A DNA stretch of 6,505 nucleotides from Candidatus Gastranaerophilales bacterium. Lineage in GTDB: Bacteria > Cyanobacteriota > Vampirovibrionia > Gastranaerophilales > UBA9971. The notes beneath the pieces are model-generated. The model was not told the DNA's origin. It saw only the letters and a program-made list of their open reading frames with translations, and did no database searches. Shown piece by piece: positions 1 to 5,584 of this stretch; the first letter of the stretch is position 1, and each line of letters begins with the position of its first letter. The stretch spans positions 1-6,505 of the forward strand of contig JANQGS010000126.1 of NCBI GenBank assembly GCA_028277195.1. The letters run 5' to 3'. The translations under genes were made by a program, and so were the position numbers.

Positions 1-263
1 TTTTAAGGGGCTTTTCCATTGCAAAATCCTGTTATGACAGTTTTGGCAGGCTGATAGCGTTTGGCATTACCTTTGTTATAATAACCCAGGCTTTTATAAA
101 CATCGGGGTTACGGCGGGAGTGCTTCCCGTGACAGGAGTAACACTGCCTTTAATCAGTCATGGCGGCACTTCTGTTGTTTTAACCATGTTTATGCTCGGT
201 GTTTTACTCAATATTTCAAGGAAAAGAATGAGAACAATCAATAGAGAGGCCAATTATGCCTGA
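1..263 (+). CDS. ftsW: FtsW/SpoVE/RodA (SEDS) glycosyltransferase, C-terminal fragment; most likely FtsW
   Basis: Only the last 86 codons are present, read in the frame starting at base 3 and ending at TGA 261-263. The SEDS family comprises polytopic membrane proteins that polymerise lipid II into glycan strands, FtsW at the division septum and RodA in the side wall. The visible part begins with RGFSIAK, then a hydrophobic helix (fragment residues about 17-34). The SEDS C-terminal signature follows: N33, then GVLP (39-42), GVTLPLIS (45-52) and HGGTS (53-57). A last helix (58-71) ends in a basic tail (RKRMR). The 8-bp overlap with murG is the usual ftsW-murG arrangement and favours FtsW or SpoVE over RodA. 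One oddity is H53, where the family normally has Tyr (SYGGSS). The N-terminal catalytic region lies outside the window. Confidence 0.9.
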   Translation, partial: LRGFSIAKSCYDSFGRLIAFGITFVIITQAFINIGVTAGVLPVTGVTLPLISHGGTSVVLTMFMLGVLLNISRKRMRTINREANYA

Positions 264-1356
264 TAAAAAGACTATTTCCGTTTTACTGACGGGCGGGGGG
301 ACAGGCGGGCATATTTACCCGGCCATTGCCGTTGCCCGGGAGTTGAAAAACGACCCGCAAATCAATGCCCTGTACTATATTGGGTGCTCAAAAAACATCG
401 AGAAAGAGATTATTGCCCGGGAAAACATTGATTTTTACCCCGTAAACGTCTCGGGGATGCCCAGGAAGGTTGGCATGGGGTTTTTTATGTGGGTTTTCGA
501 GTTGTCCGGGGCTATTTTAAAGTCATTATACTACCTCTTAAAACTAAAGCCTGACGCGGTTTTTGGAACAGGTGGCTATGTAACCGCGCCTGTGCTGGCC
601 GCATCCCTGGTTCTGGGCGTCCCATACGTAATTCACGACCCGGACGCGCACCCGGGAATGGTTAGCAGGTTCTTTTCAGGCAGTGCCGGGTGTGTTTCAA
701 CAGCGTTTGAGCAGGCGAAAAAATATCTGAAATCAGCTAATATAAAGGTTTTTGGCAACCCTACAAGGGCCGGCCTTAACTCCCCCGGCAGGGAAGATGC
801 GTTAAAGGCCCTGGATTTGAGCCCGGAGCGGACAACCATCCTGGCAATAGGAGGCTCACAGGGCGCGAGGACCATAAACAACGCTATTAAGGATGCAGTG
901 CCTGAGCTTATAGGCAGTGGTTTCCAGGTAATTCACCAGACCGGGGCAAGGAATTATGAGGGGTATATGCGGGATTTTTCCGGGCAATACCGGGGCTACA
1001 TTGTGAAGCCGTACTTTGACGATATGTCAATCCCACTGAACGCTGCGGATATTGCCGTATCAAGGGCCGGGTCACTCAGCCTGTCCGAGCTCAATCTCTG
1101 CGGCCTGCCCTCAATACTTGTTCCATATCCTTACGCGGCGGCTGACCACCAGCGATTTAATGCCCGGGCAATGCAGGAGGCCGGGGCAGGGCTTTATGTT
1201 GAGGATGCGGAATTCAATGCGGGCGTTTTAATAAAGCTGATAAGACTTATACACGGGAATATTGACAGCATGAGGCAGGCCAACCTGGGGCTTGCCAGGT
1301 TTGATGCGGCAAAAAACATTGCAGGGGAAATCAAGAAGGCGGGCGGTTCGGGCTGA
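256..1356 (+). CDS. murG: MurG, UDP-GlcNAc:undecaprenyl-PP-MurNAc-pentapeptide GlcNAc transferase
   Basis: MurG adds GlcNAc to lipid I to make lipid II on the inner face of the cytoplasmic membrane. The 366-aa length is normal for this GT-B enzyme. The N-terminal Rossmann domain has the glycine-rich loop GGGTGGHIYPA (13-23) and GTGGYVTAP (104-112). The linker region has GNP (167-169). The C-terminal donor domain has GGSQGAR (199-205), HQTGA (227-231), SRAGSLSLSEL (269-279, with E278 at the expected nucleotide-sugar-binding glutamate) and DHQ (297-299). The start is supported by AGAGAGG at 243-249, six bases upstream. It overlaps ftsW by 8 bp, so the two are probably translationally coupled. 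The 3' end overlaps the convergent PLP-enzyme gene by 26 bp. An oddity is HDPDAHPG (127-134) where most MurGs have HEQNxxPG, which changes the conserved Asn of that loop to Asp. The fold and the other motifs are intact, so I expect it to be active. Confidence 0.97.
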   Translation: MPDKKTISVLLTGGGTGGHIYPAIAVARELKNDPQINALYYIGCSKNIEKEIIARENIDFYPVNVSGMPRKVGMGFFMWVFELSGAILKSLYYLLKLKPDAVFGTGGYVTAPVLAASLVLGVPYVIHDPDAHPGMVSRFFSGSAGCVSTAFEQAKKYLKSANIKVFGNPTRAGLNSPGREDALKALDLSPERTTILAIGGSQGARTINNAIKDAVPELIGSGFQVIHQTGARNYEGYMRDFSGQYRGYIVKPYFDDMSIPLNAADIAVSRAGSLSLSELNLCGLPSILVPYPYAAADHQRFNARAMQEAGAGLYVEDAEFNAGVLIKLIRLIHGNIDSMRQANLGLARFDAAKNIAGEIKKAGGSG

Positions 1357-2536
1357 ATTCTTCCAAGATACCCTTTAAAACCAGCTTTACGTGCGCATAA
1401 TTAAGCCCGCCCTGCATATATGCCGCATATGGCTCTCTCAGTGGCCCGTCAGCCGACAGCTCTATTGTCGACCCCTCTATAAACGTCCCGGCAGCCATTA
1501 TTACATCGTCCTCATACCCCGGAACCCTGTCCGGAACAGGAGTCAGGTAAGAATCCACCGGGCTGCGGCGCTGGACGGCCTTACAGAATTTTACCAGTTT
1601 TTCCCTGTCATTAAGGATGATTGCCTGTATTATGTCTGTTCTTAACTCGTCAGGAAGGGGGGTTGTGTTAAACCCGAGGTCAATAAACACCTGTGACACC
1701 AAAATTGCGCCTTTTAACGCCTCATGGACAATCCCCGGGGCCATGAACAACCCCTGGAGTATTAATCTTGACTGGTTGAGCATAGCGCCTCCCCCAGCCC
1801 CGATGCCCGGGGCTGTAAGCCTCTCTGCCGACAGCCTTACCAGTTCGCTCCTGCCCGCAATATAGCCCCCCGTCTCAACTATCCCGGCTCCGGGGTTTTT
1901 TATCAGTGAGCCTGCGATTAAATCGGCTCCAACGTCGGTTGGTTCGAGCGCCTCGGTGAATTCCCCGTAGCAGTTGTCGACAAAGCATATACACTCGGGG
2001 TTTTTGTTTTTGATTTTTGCTATTATTTCGGAAATATCCTCTACATTAAGGGGCTTTCTAAGGCTATAACCCCTTGAGCGCTGGATGAACGCCATTTTGG
2101 CCCTTGCGTCAATCCCCTTTTCTATCTCTTCAGGGCTAATTTCGTCATAAATCACTCCATGGCCGGTTAGCGAGGAAGTTTTATTGCCTCTTGTGCCGAT
2201 AACCTCCTCCAGGGTGTCATAAGGCTTTCCGGAAACACAGACAAGCCTGTCCCCGTGGCGTAAAATCCCGAAAAACCCGCAGGCAATGGCGTGAGTGCCG
2301 GAAACAAAATGATTCCTTACTATAGCGGCTTCACAGTTGAACACATGTGCGTAAACCCTGTCTATTATTTCCCTTCCAAGGTCGTCATGCCCGTAACCGC
2401 TTACCGTGTAAAAGTGCTCCTCGCCTACTTTGTTGTCCTGAAAGGCCCTGAGCACCTTTTCCTGGTTTATATCCCTTATTAGCTCCAGTTCCCGGAAAAT
2501 TTCAGTTAATTTCTTTTCGGCCCGGTTTATTATCAC
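1331..2536 (-). CDS. ynbB: Methionine gamma-lyase family / YnbB-like ('aluminum resistance protein') PLP enzyme
   Basis: This 401-aa protein is a fold-type I, PLP-dependent enzyme related to cystathionine beta- and gamma-synthases and lyases. It belongs to the group annotated as methionine gamma-lyase family, or historically as aluminium resistance protein (Bacillus subtilis YnbB). The visible family signature runs in order: GYGHDDLGRE (48-56), VRNHFVSGTHA (73-83, phosphate-binding and substrate side), VDNCYGEF (186-193, with D187 expected to bind the PLP ring nitrogen) and GSLIKNPGAG (209-218, with K213 the probable Schiff-base lysine). It ends with GTFIEGSTIELSADGP (350-365) and REPY. The start is GTG at 2534-2536; an in-frame TGA seven codons upstream and no other start between leave no longer option. 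There is no strong Shine-Dalgarno (only AAAGAAAAAG). The start shares GTGA with the stop of the upstream 53-aa gene, which suggests translational coupling. The true substrate is unproven for this family; sulfur amino acid cleavage is the usual inference. Confidence 0.93.
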   Translation of the reverse strand: MIINRAEKKLTEIFRELELIRDINQEKVLRAFQDNKVGEEHFYTVSGYGHDDLGREIIDRVYAHVFNCEAAIVRNHFVSGTHAIACGFFGILRHGDRLVCVSGKPYDTLEEVIGTRGNKTSSLTGHGVIYDEISPEEIEKGIDARAKMAFIQRSRGYSLRKPLNVEDISEIIAKIKNKNPECICFVDNCYGEFTEALEPTDVGADLIAGSLIKNPGAGIVETGGYIAGRSELVRLSAERLTAPGIGAGGGAMLNQSRLILQGLFMAPGIVHEALKGAILVSQVFIDLGFNTTPLPDELRTDIIQAIILNDREKLVKFCKAVQRRSPVDSYLTPVPDRVPGYEDDVIMAAGTFIEGSTIELSADGPLREPYAAYMQGGLNYAHVKLVLKGILEEFSPNRPPS

Positions 2537-2694
2537 TGTTGCTTTTTCTTTATTTCAAGCGCCGCATTATACGCAAGAACGTATAAACCGCATGCTTTGT
2601 AGCTTTTCAGGAAAAGGGCGCAACTCTCTTCCAGGCACATGCTGGGATTTTTCTGGCCTGAACTTATTATGGGGCATACCTGGGGTGTTGCCAT
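2533..2694 (-). CDS. Small four-cysteine protein (53 aa), probable metal-binding, function unknown
   Basis: An ATG (2692-2694) opens a 53-codon frame ending at TGA 2533-2535. It fills the gap between the 110-aa membrane protein gene and the PLP enzyme gene. The protein begins MATPQVCPIISSG, continues with MCLEESCALFLK and KACGLYVLA, and ends in the basic tail IKKKQQ. Its cysteines are C7, C20, C25 and C35 (spacing C-x12-C-x4-C-x9-C), and there are no histidines. From memory this resembles a scattered class of unnamed short bacterial proteins with the order CPxMS, then CxxxxCAxW, then a late Cys before a hydrophobic stretch. I cannot confirm that without a search. Three points support a real gene: AAGGAG ten bases before the ATG, the 4-bp GTGA overlap with the next gene, and full use of the intergenic space. 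Zinc or Fe-S binding through four thiolates is inference. There is no signal peptide or clear membrane helix. Confidence 0.82.
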   Translation of the reverse strand: MATPQVCPIISSGQKNPSMCLEESCALFLKSYKACGLYVLAYNAALEIKKKQQ

Positions 2695-2704
2695 TTATTT
2701 TTCA

Positions 2705-2710
2705 CTCCTT
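2705..2710 (-). promoter_or_regulatory. Shine-Dalgarno AAGGAG for the 53-aa cysteine protein
   Basis: On the - strand AAGGAG lies ten bases before the ATG at 2694 and overlaps the TAA stop (2709-2711) of the 110-aa gene. It is the strongest ribosome binding site in this operon and the main reason to accept the small gene, and this start, as real. Confidence 0.75.
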
Positions 2711-3041
2711 AATTTACTTCATCACTTTCGTTTTCAATAAACCCGACCATATCTTCGTCGTCAAGCTCTTCGTCAGGGGCGTCTGATTTGTATACTTTAA
2801 TTTTAATACTGTTTTTTAAAAAAAGATAGAAACAAAGTATGGCAAAAATCCATAAAAGCGAAGCCTGGTAATAATTTATGAAAGGAACGCCGTACATGCC
2901 GGTTATCATTGAGTTCCAGCTAACCATTATTATCCAGACGGGAAATAGCACAAAACCGCAAAACAGGCAGGTCATTATAATCCCGACAAATAATAACCCC
3001 GTTAGCCCGTAAATTTGAAATACCTTAAAATTTTTATTCAT
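2709..3041 (-). CDS. Small two-helix membrane protein with acidic C-terminal tail (110 aa), unknown function
   Basis: I do not recognise a named family. The protein has a short basic N-terminus (MNKNFKVF) and a long hydrophobic stretch at about residues 13-40 (LTGLLFVGIIMTCLFCGF and onward), probably one long helix. A polar/aromatic loop follows (about 41-58), then a second helix at about 59-77 ending LFLKNS. By the positive-inside rule the basic segment KNSIKIKVYK (76-85) should be cytoplasmic, putting both termini inside. The last 24 residues are strongly acidic (DAPDEELDDEDM and on), a possible protein or cation contact surface. The ATG lies 4 nt after the ligA stop and has no visible Shine-Dalgarno, so expression probably depends on read-through or re-initiation from ligA. 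The stop codon overlaps the ribosome binding site of the next small gene. The tight spacing on both sides makes it an operon member. Confidence 0.85.
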   Translation of the reverse strand: MNKNFKVFQIYGLTGLLFVGIIMTCLFCGFVLFPVWIIMVSWNSMITGMYGVPFINYYQASLLWIFAILCFYLFLKNSIKIKVYKSDAPDEELDDEDMVGFIENESDEVN

Positions 3042-3045
3042 AAAT

Positions 3046-5046
3046 TTATTTTAACATATTTAAAAAATCGTTTTCATAAAGTATTTTAACATCTAACTGT
3101 CTTGCTTTGTCATATTTTGAGCCCGGTTTTTCCCCGGCTAAAACATAGTCGGTGTTTTTGCTCACACCGGTTGAGACCTTCCCCCCGAGCTGTTTTATTT
3201 TTTCCCCGGCCCTGTTTCTGTCCATGGAGTGCAGGGTCCCGGTCAAAACAAACGTCTTCCCGGAAAAGGGCAGCTCTTCAGGTTTTTGCGGAGCTTGTTC
3301 ATATAGCTTAACATTATGCAGTTTTAATTTTTCCAGGATACTAAGGGAATACGAATTTTCAAAAAATTTAACAATGCTCCGGGCTATTTTTTCCCCAATG
3401 CCGTCAATAGCGCAAATTTCCTCAAAACCGGCGTTTTTTAACTCGTCAATTGAATGGAACTCCCGGCTCAACAGGTAAGCGGTTTCCCTGCCCACGTATT
3501 TTATGCCCAGGGCGTTGACCAGCCTGTAAAAGGGCCTGTTTTTGCTTTCCCGTATGGCGTTTATAATATTTTCCGCGGACTTTTCCCCCATCCGCTCAAG
3601 GGAAAGAACATCCTCCTTTGTCAGGGCATACAGGTCGCCGGGGTCTTTAACCAGCCCTTTGTCGGTCAACTGCTTTATTAAGGACTCCCCGACCCATTCA
3701 ATATCCATGGCATCCCGGCTTACCCAGTATTCGAGCCTTCCCCTTACCTGTGCTTCGCAACCGGCATGGTTCGGGCAGTGGTAAGCCACCTCGTCCTGCT
3801 CCCTTTCAAGCGGAGTGCCGCATACAGGGCATTTTTCCGGGTACACAAAAGGTTGGGTGTCGGGCGGTCTTTTGCGGAGATTTACTCCAATGACTTTCGG
3901 GATAATCTCAGCCGCTTTTTTCACCCATACCGTATCCCCTACCCTTACATCAAGCCTTTTTATCTCATCCGCGTTGTGCAGGCTGGCCCTTTTAACAACA
4001 GTTCCGGCGAGTTTAACCGGTTCAAGCAGGGCTATTGGGCCTACTGCCCCTGTCCTGCCCACGCTCATCTCAATATCCCCGAGTTTTGTCATTGCCTGCT
4101 CAGGCGGGAATTTATAAGCTATTGCCCATCTCGGGCTTCTTGAGGTATAGCCCAGGATTTCCTGGCTGTTGAGGTCATTTACCTTAATTACGACCCCGTC
4201 GGTTGTATAGGGCAGGTCAAAGCGTTTTTCGTTCCAGATATTGCAGAAATCAATCACTTCCCGGATATTTTTGCATGGTTGGCTGGCGGGGTTTACCTTA
4301 AAGCCGAGGTTTTGCAACGTTTGCAGGGTTTCCCACTGGGTGGGCGGTTTGTTTTCGGTTTCAATTATTCCCCCATATATAAATATATCAAGGTCCCTTT
4401 CCCTTGTAACCTTCGGGTCAAGCTGCCTTAGCGAACCGCTGCCCGCGTTTCTCGGGTTGGCGAACTCGGGCTCGCCGGCCTGTTTGCGTTTTTCATTGAG
4501 TTTTTCAAATGAAGGTATGGGCATAAACACTTCGCCCCTGGCTTCGAGGCTTACGGGCTCAAAAAGGGCTAAGGGGATTGTATTTATTGTTTTTAAGCTG
4601 GTTGTAATGTCCTCACCTGTTTGCCCGTCGCCTCTTGTTGCGCCTTTTGCAAGTTTTCCTTCTTCATAGGTAAGGGTTACTGCCAGTCCGTCTATCTTTA
4701 ATTCGCACACAAACTCGATTTTATCGGGCTCAGGAAGGGTTTTCCCCAGCCTGTTATACCATTCCATTAATTCCTCGCCGTTATTTGCGTTATCCAGGCT
4801 GTAGAGGCGGTATTTATGGTTCACCTGCTCGAATTTTTCGGACGGGACAGCCCCAACCCGCCGGGTAGGGCTATTTGGGGTAATAAATTCCGGGTTTTCA
4901 TCCTCCAGTATCTGTAATTCCCGAAAAAGCGCGTCAAATTCACTGTCAGAAATCTCAGGGGCTTCTTTAATGTAGTAAAGGTTGTTATGGTAGTTAACCC
5001 GCTCCCTTAGCGCGTTTATTCTCTGCTTTATTTCCTGTTTATCCAT
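3046..5046 (-). CDS. ligA: NAD-dependent DNA ligase LigA
   Basis: LigA joins 3'-OH and 5'-phosphate ends at nicks, using NAD+ to adenylate itself, in replication and repair. The 666-aa length is normal and all domains are present. The Ia domain covers about 1-70, with the YHNNLYY and EISDSEFDAL signatures. The adenylation domain has CELKIDG (114-120, catalytic K117), ARGEV (169-173), ANPRN (196-200), TDGVVIK (282-288) and YKFP (311-314). The OB fold carries VGRTGAVGP (329-337). The zinc site is C406, C409, C424 and C430. Helix-hairpin-helix repeats run through about 440-570, and a BRCT domain covers about 591-666. The ATG is the only start available (an in-frame TAA lies five codons upstream) and the N-terminus matches the family, but no Shine-Dalgarno precedes it. 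An extended -10 promoter lies about 30 bases upstream. One difference is DIEWVGE (448-454), where the family usually has DIEGLGE. It heads a four-gene operon. Confidence 0.98.
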   Translation of the reverse strand: MDKQEIKQRINALRERVNYHNNLYYIKEAPEISDSEFDALFRELQILEDENPEFITPNSPTRRVGAVPSEKFEQVNHKYRLYSLDNANNGEELMEWYNRLGKTLPEPDKIEFVCELKIDGLAVTLTYEEGKLAKGATRGDGQTGEDITTSLKTINTIPLALFEPVSLEARGEVFMPIPSFEKLNEKRKQAGEPEFANPRNAGSGSLRQLDPKVTRERDLDIFIYGGIIETENKPPTQWETLQTLQNLGFKVNPASQPCKNIREVIDFCNIWNEKRFDLPYTTDGVVIKVNDLNSQEILGYTSRSPRWAIAYKFPPEQAMTKLGDIEMSVGRTGAVGPIALLEPVKLAGTVVKRASLHNADEIKRLDVRVGDTVWVKKAAEIIPKVIGVNLRKRPPDTQPFVYPEKCPVCGTPLEREQDEVAYHCPNHAGCEAQVRGRLEYWVSRDAMDIEWVGESLIKQLTDKGLVKDPGDLYALTKEDVLSLERMGEKSAENIINAIRESKNRPFYRLVNALGIKYVGRETAYLLSREFHSIDELKNAGFEEICAIDGIGEKIARSIVKFFENSYSLSILEKLKLHNVKLYEQAPQKPEELPFSGKTFVLTGTLHSMDRNRAGEKIKQLGGKVSTGVSKNTDYVLAGEKPGSKYDKARQLDVKILYENDFLNMLK

Positions 5047-5076
5047 ATTGCGAAAATTTTATAACGGTTCAAGAGC

Positions 5077-5085
5077 AGTATAGCA
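5077..5085 (-). promoter_or_regulatory. Extended -10 promoter (TGCTATACT) for the ligA operon
   Basis: On the - strand TGC followed by TATACT (hexamer at 5077-5082) fits a sigma-70/sigma-A extended -10 element, with five of six matches to TATAAT. No good -35 is visible at 16-18 bp; the position is occupied by the T-run of the hairpin upstream, which is acceptable for an extended -10. Transcription would start near 5070, giving a leader of about 24 nt before the ligA ATG at 5046. The call rests on motif and position only. Confidence 0.5.
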
Positions 5086-5096
5086 TACATCAGCAT

Positions 5097-5121
5097 AAAA
5101 AACTCCATTTTACAATGGAGT
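5097..5121 (-). terminator. Hairpin plus T-run, candidate intrinsic terminator read on the - strand
   Basis: ACTCCATT (5102-5109) and AATGGAGT (5114-5121) form a perfect 8-bp stem with a 4-nt loop. Read on the - strand, the stem is followed directly by five more T residues (5101-5097). The stem has only three G-C pairs, so it is weak. It lies just upstream of the ligA promoter, where it could stop - strand transcripts arriving from murE through the antisense of the cysteine-cluster gene. It could instead be an operator: two further GGAGT copies (5126-5130 and 5142-5146) follow on the + strand. Confidence 0.4.
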
Positions 5122-5180
5122 AAGGGGAGTTTGAGTGTTAAGGAGTTGTCTTTTTTTTAGATGTTCAAAACGAGAAATTG

Positions 5181-5192
5181 TTCCCGGGTTTT
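5181..5192 (+). repeat. Direct repeat copy 1, TTCCCGGGTTTT
   Basis: This is a perfect 12-bp match to 5252-5263, 71 bp away start to start. The copy lies upstream of the TATAAT box of the cysteine-cluster gene. It is either a regulator site or coincidence; CCCGGG cores also occur inside genes elsewhere in the window, but this extended 12-mer occurs only here and at 5252. Confidence 0.5.
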
Positions 5193-5209
5193 GAAAAAAA
5201 TTTTTTAAG

Positions 5210-5215
5210 TATAAT
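5210..5215 (+). promoter_or_regulatory. TATAAT -10 box for the YkgJ-family gene, with very short leader
   Basis: A perfect TATAAT ends 12 bases before the ATG at 5228. A start site about 7 nt downstream (near 5222) would leave a leader of only about 6 nt. AAGGA (5220-5224) stands just 3 nt from the ATG, closer than a normal Shine-Dalgarno, and would be partly cut off by that start site. No well-spaced -35 is seen: TTGAAA at 5191 leaves only 13 bp. The region is AT-rich, so chance occurrence is possible. Confidence 0.45.
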
Positions 5216-5227
5216 ATTTAAGGAATT

Positions 5228-5584
5228 ATGAAAATACTTAAAAACACTAAATTCCCGGGTTTTAAACTTAAAGGGCACTGCAAAAAATGCGGCAAATGCT
5301 GCAGGAATATTACCTTTATGATTGAGAATAAATATGTAATCGAAAAAGAAGAGTTTGAAAGAATGAAAACCTTTGACCCAAAGTATAAACACTTCTTTAT
5401 CTCAGGAAAAGATGAAAAAGGCATACTTCTCTTTACCTGCAAGTCATTGGGAGATGATAACCTTTGCGGGGATTATTTTTTCAGGTCATTTTACTGCAGG
5501 CTGTATCCCCGGATAATGATGAAATCCATAAAAGCGGGCGCTGTATTCCCCGAGGAGTGCGGGTATTATGTTGAAATCCTTTGA
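5228..5584 (+). CDS. YkgJ-family cysteine-cluster protein (118 aa)
   Basis: This small cytosolic protein has the YkgJ (COG0727-type) cysteine pattern. The N-terminal knuckle is CKKCGKCC (C18, C21, C24, C25), followed by FTC (C71), NLC (C80), the hallmark YCRLYP (C90-R-x-Y-P) and a late ECGY (C111). Members are thought to bind zinc or an Fe-S cluster; no enzymatic role is firmly established. The family often has RPxxCRxYP before the last motif; here it is RSFYCRLYP. The ATG is the only start, because an in-frame TAA lies three codons upstream (5219-5221) and the next Met is past the first cysteine cluster. The 3' end runs 19 bp into the convergent murE gene. The second 12-bp TTCCCGGGTTTT repeat lies inside codons 9-12. 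Confidence 0.88.
   Translation: MKILKNTKFPGFKLKGHCKKCGKCCRNITFMIENKYVIEKEEFERMKTFDPKYKHFFISGKDEKGILLFTCKSLGDDNLCGDYFFRSFYCRLYPRIMMKSIKAGAVFPEECGYYVEIL
5252..5263 (+). repeat. Direct repeat copy 2, TTCCCGGGTTTT
   Basis: This copy is identical to 5181-5192 but lies within the coding start of the YkgJ-family gene (around Phe9-Phe12). The two copies bracket the -10 box and the start codon, a layout compatible with a looping repressor but not proof of one. Confidence 0.5.

Noticed and set aside
1357..2530. Short + strand open frames within the PLP-enzyme gene (for example 1391-1645, 1617-1865, 2291-2482)
   Set aside because: They lie wholly opposite a gene with clear PLP-enzyme motifs, and none shows a start signal or recognisable domain.
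2592..2786. 64-aa open frame on the + strand over the small-gene gap
   Set aside because: It runs antisense to the 53-aa cysteine gene and into the 110-aa gene, has no ribosome site or recognisable motif, and its translation looks random. The - strand gene fits operon spacing far better.
3766..4143. Long + strand open frames opposite ligA (also 3815-4117, 4241-4669 and 3152-3478)
   Set aside because: They are shadows of a complete, well-conserved LigA frame on the other strand and show no family signature.
5101..5158. + strand terminator formed by AACTCC/GGAGTT plus the eight-T run
   Set aside because: The loop would be about 35 nt with a 6-bp stem, and no + strand gene lies upstream that needs termination. 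The - strand 8-bp hairpin is the better candidate.
5165..5442. Two - strand open frames (75 and 74 aa) opposite the YkgJ-family gene
   Set aside because: They are Phe- and Leu-rich translations typical of the antisense of an AT-rich, Lys-rich gene. The + strand frame has the complete YkgJ cysteine pattern.
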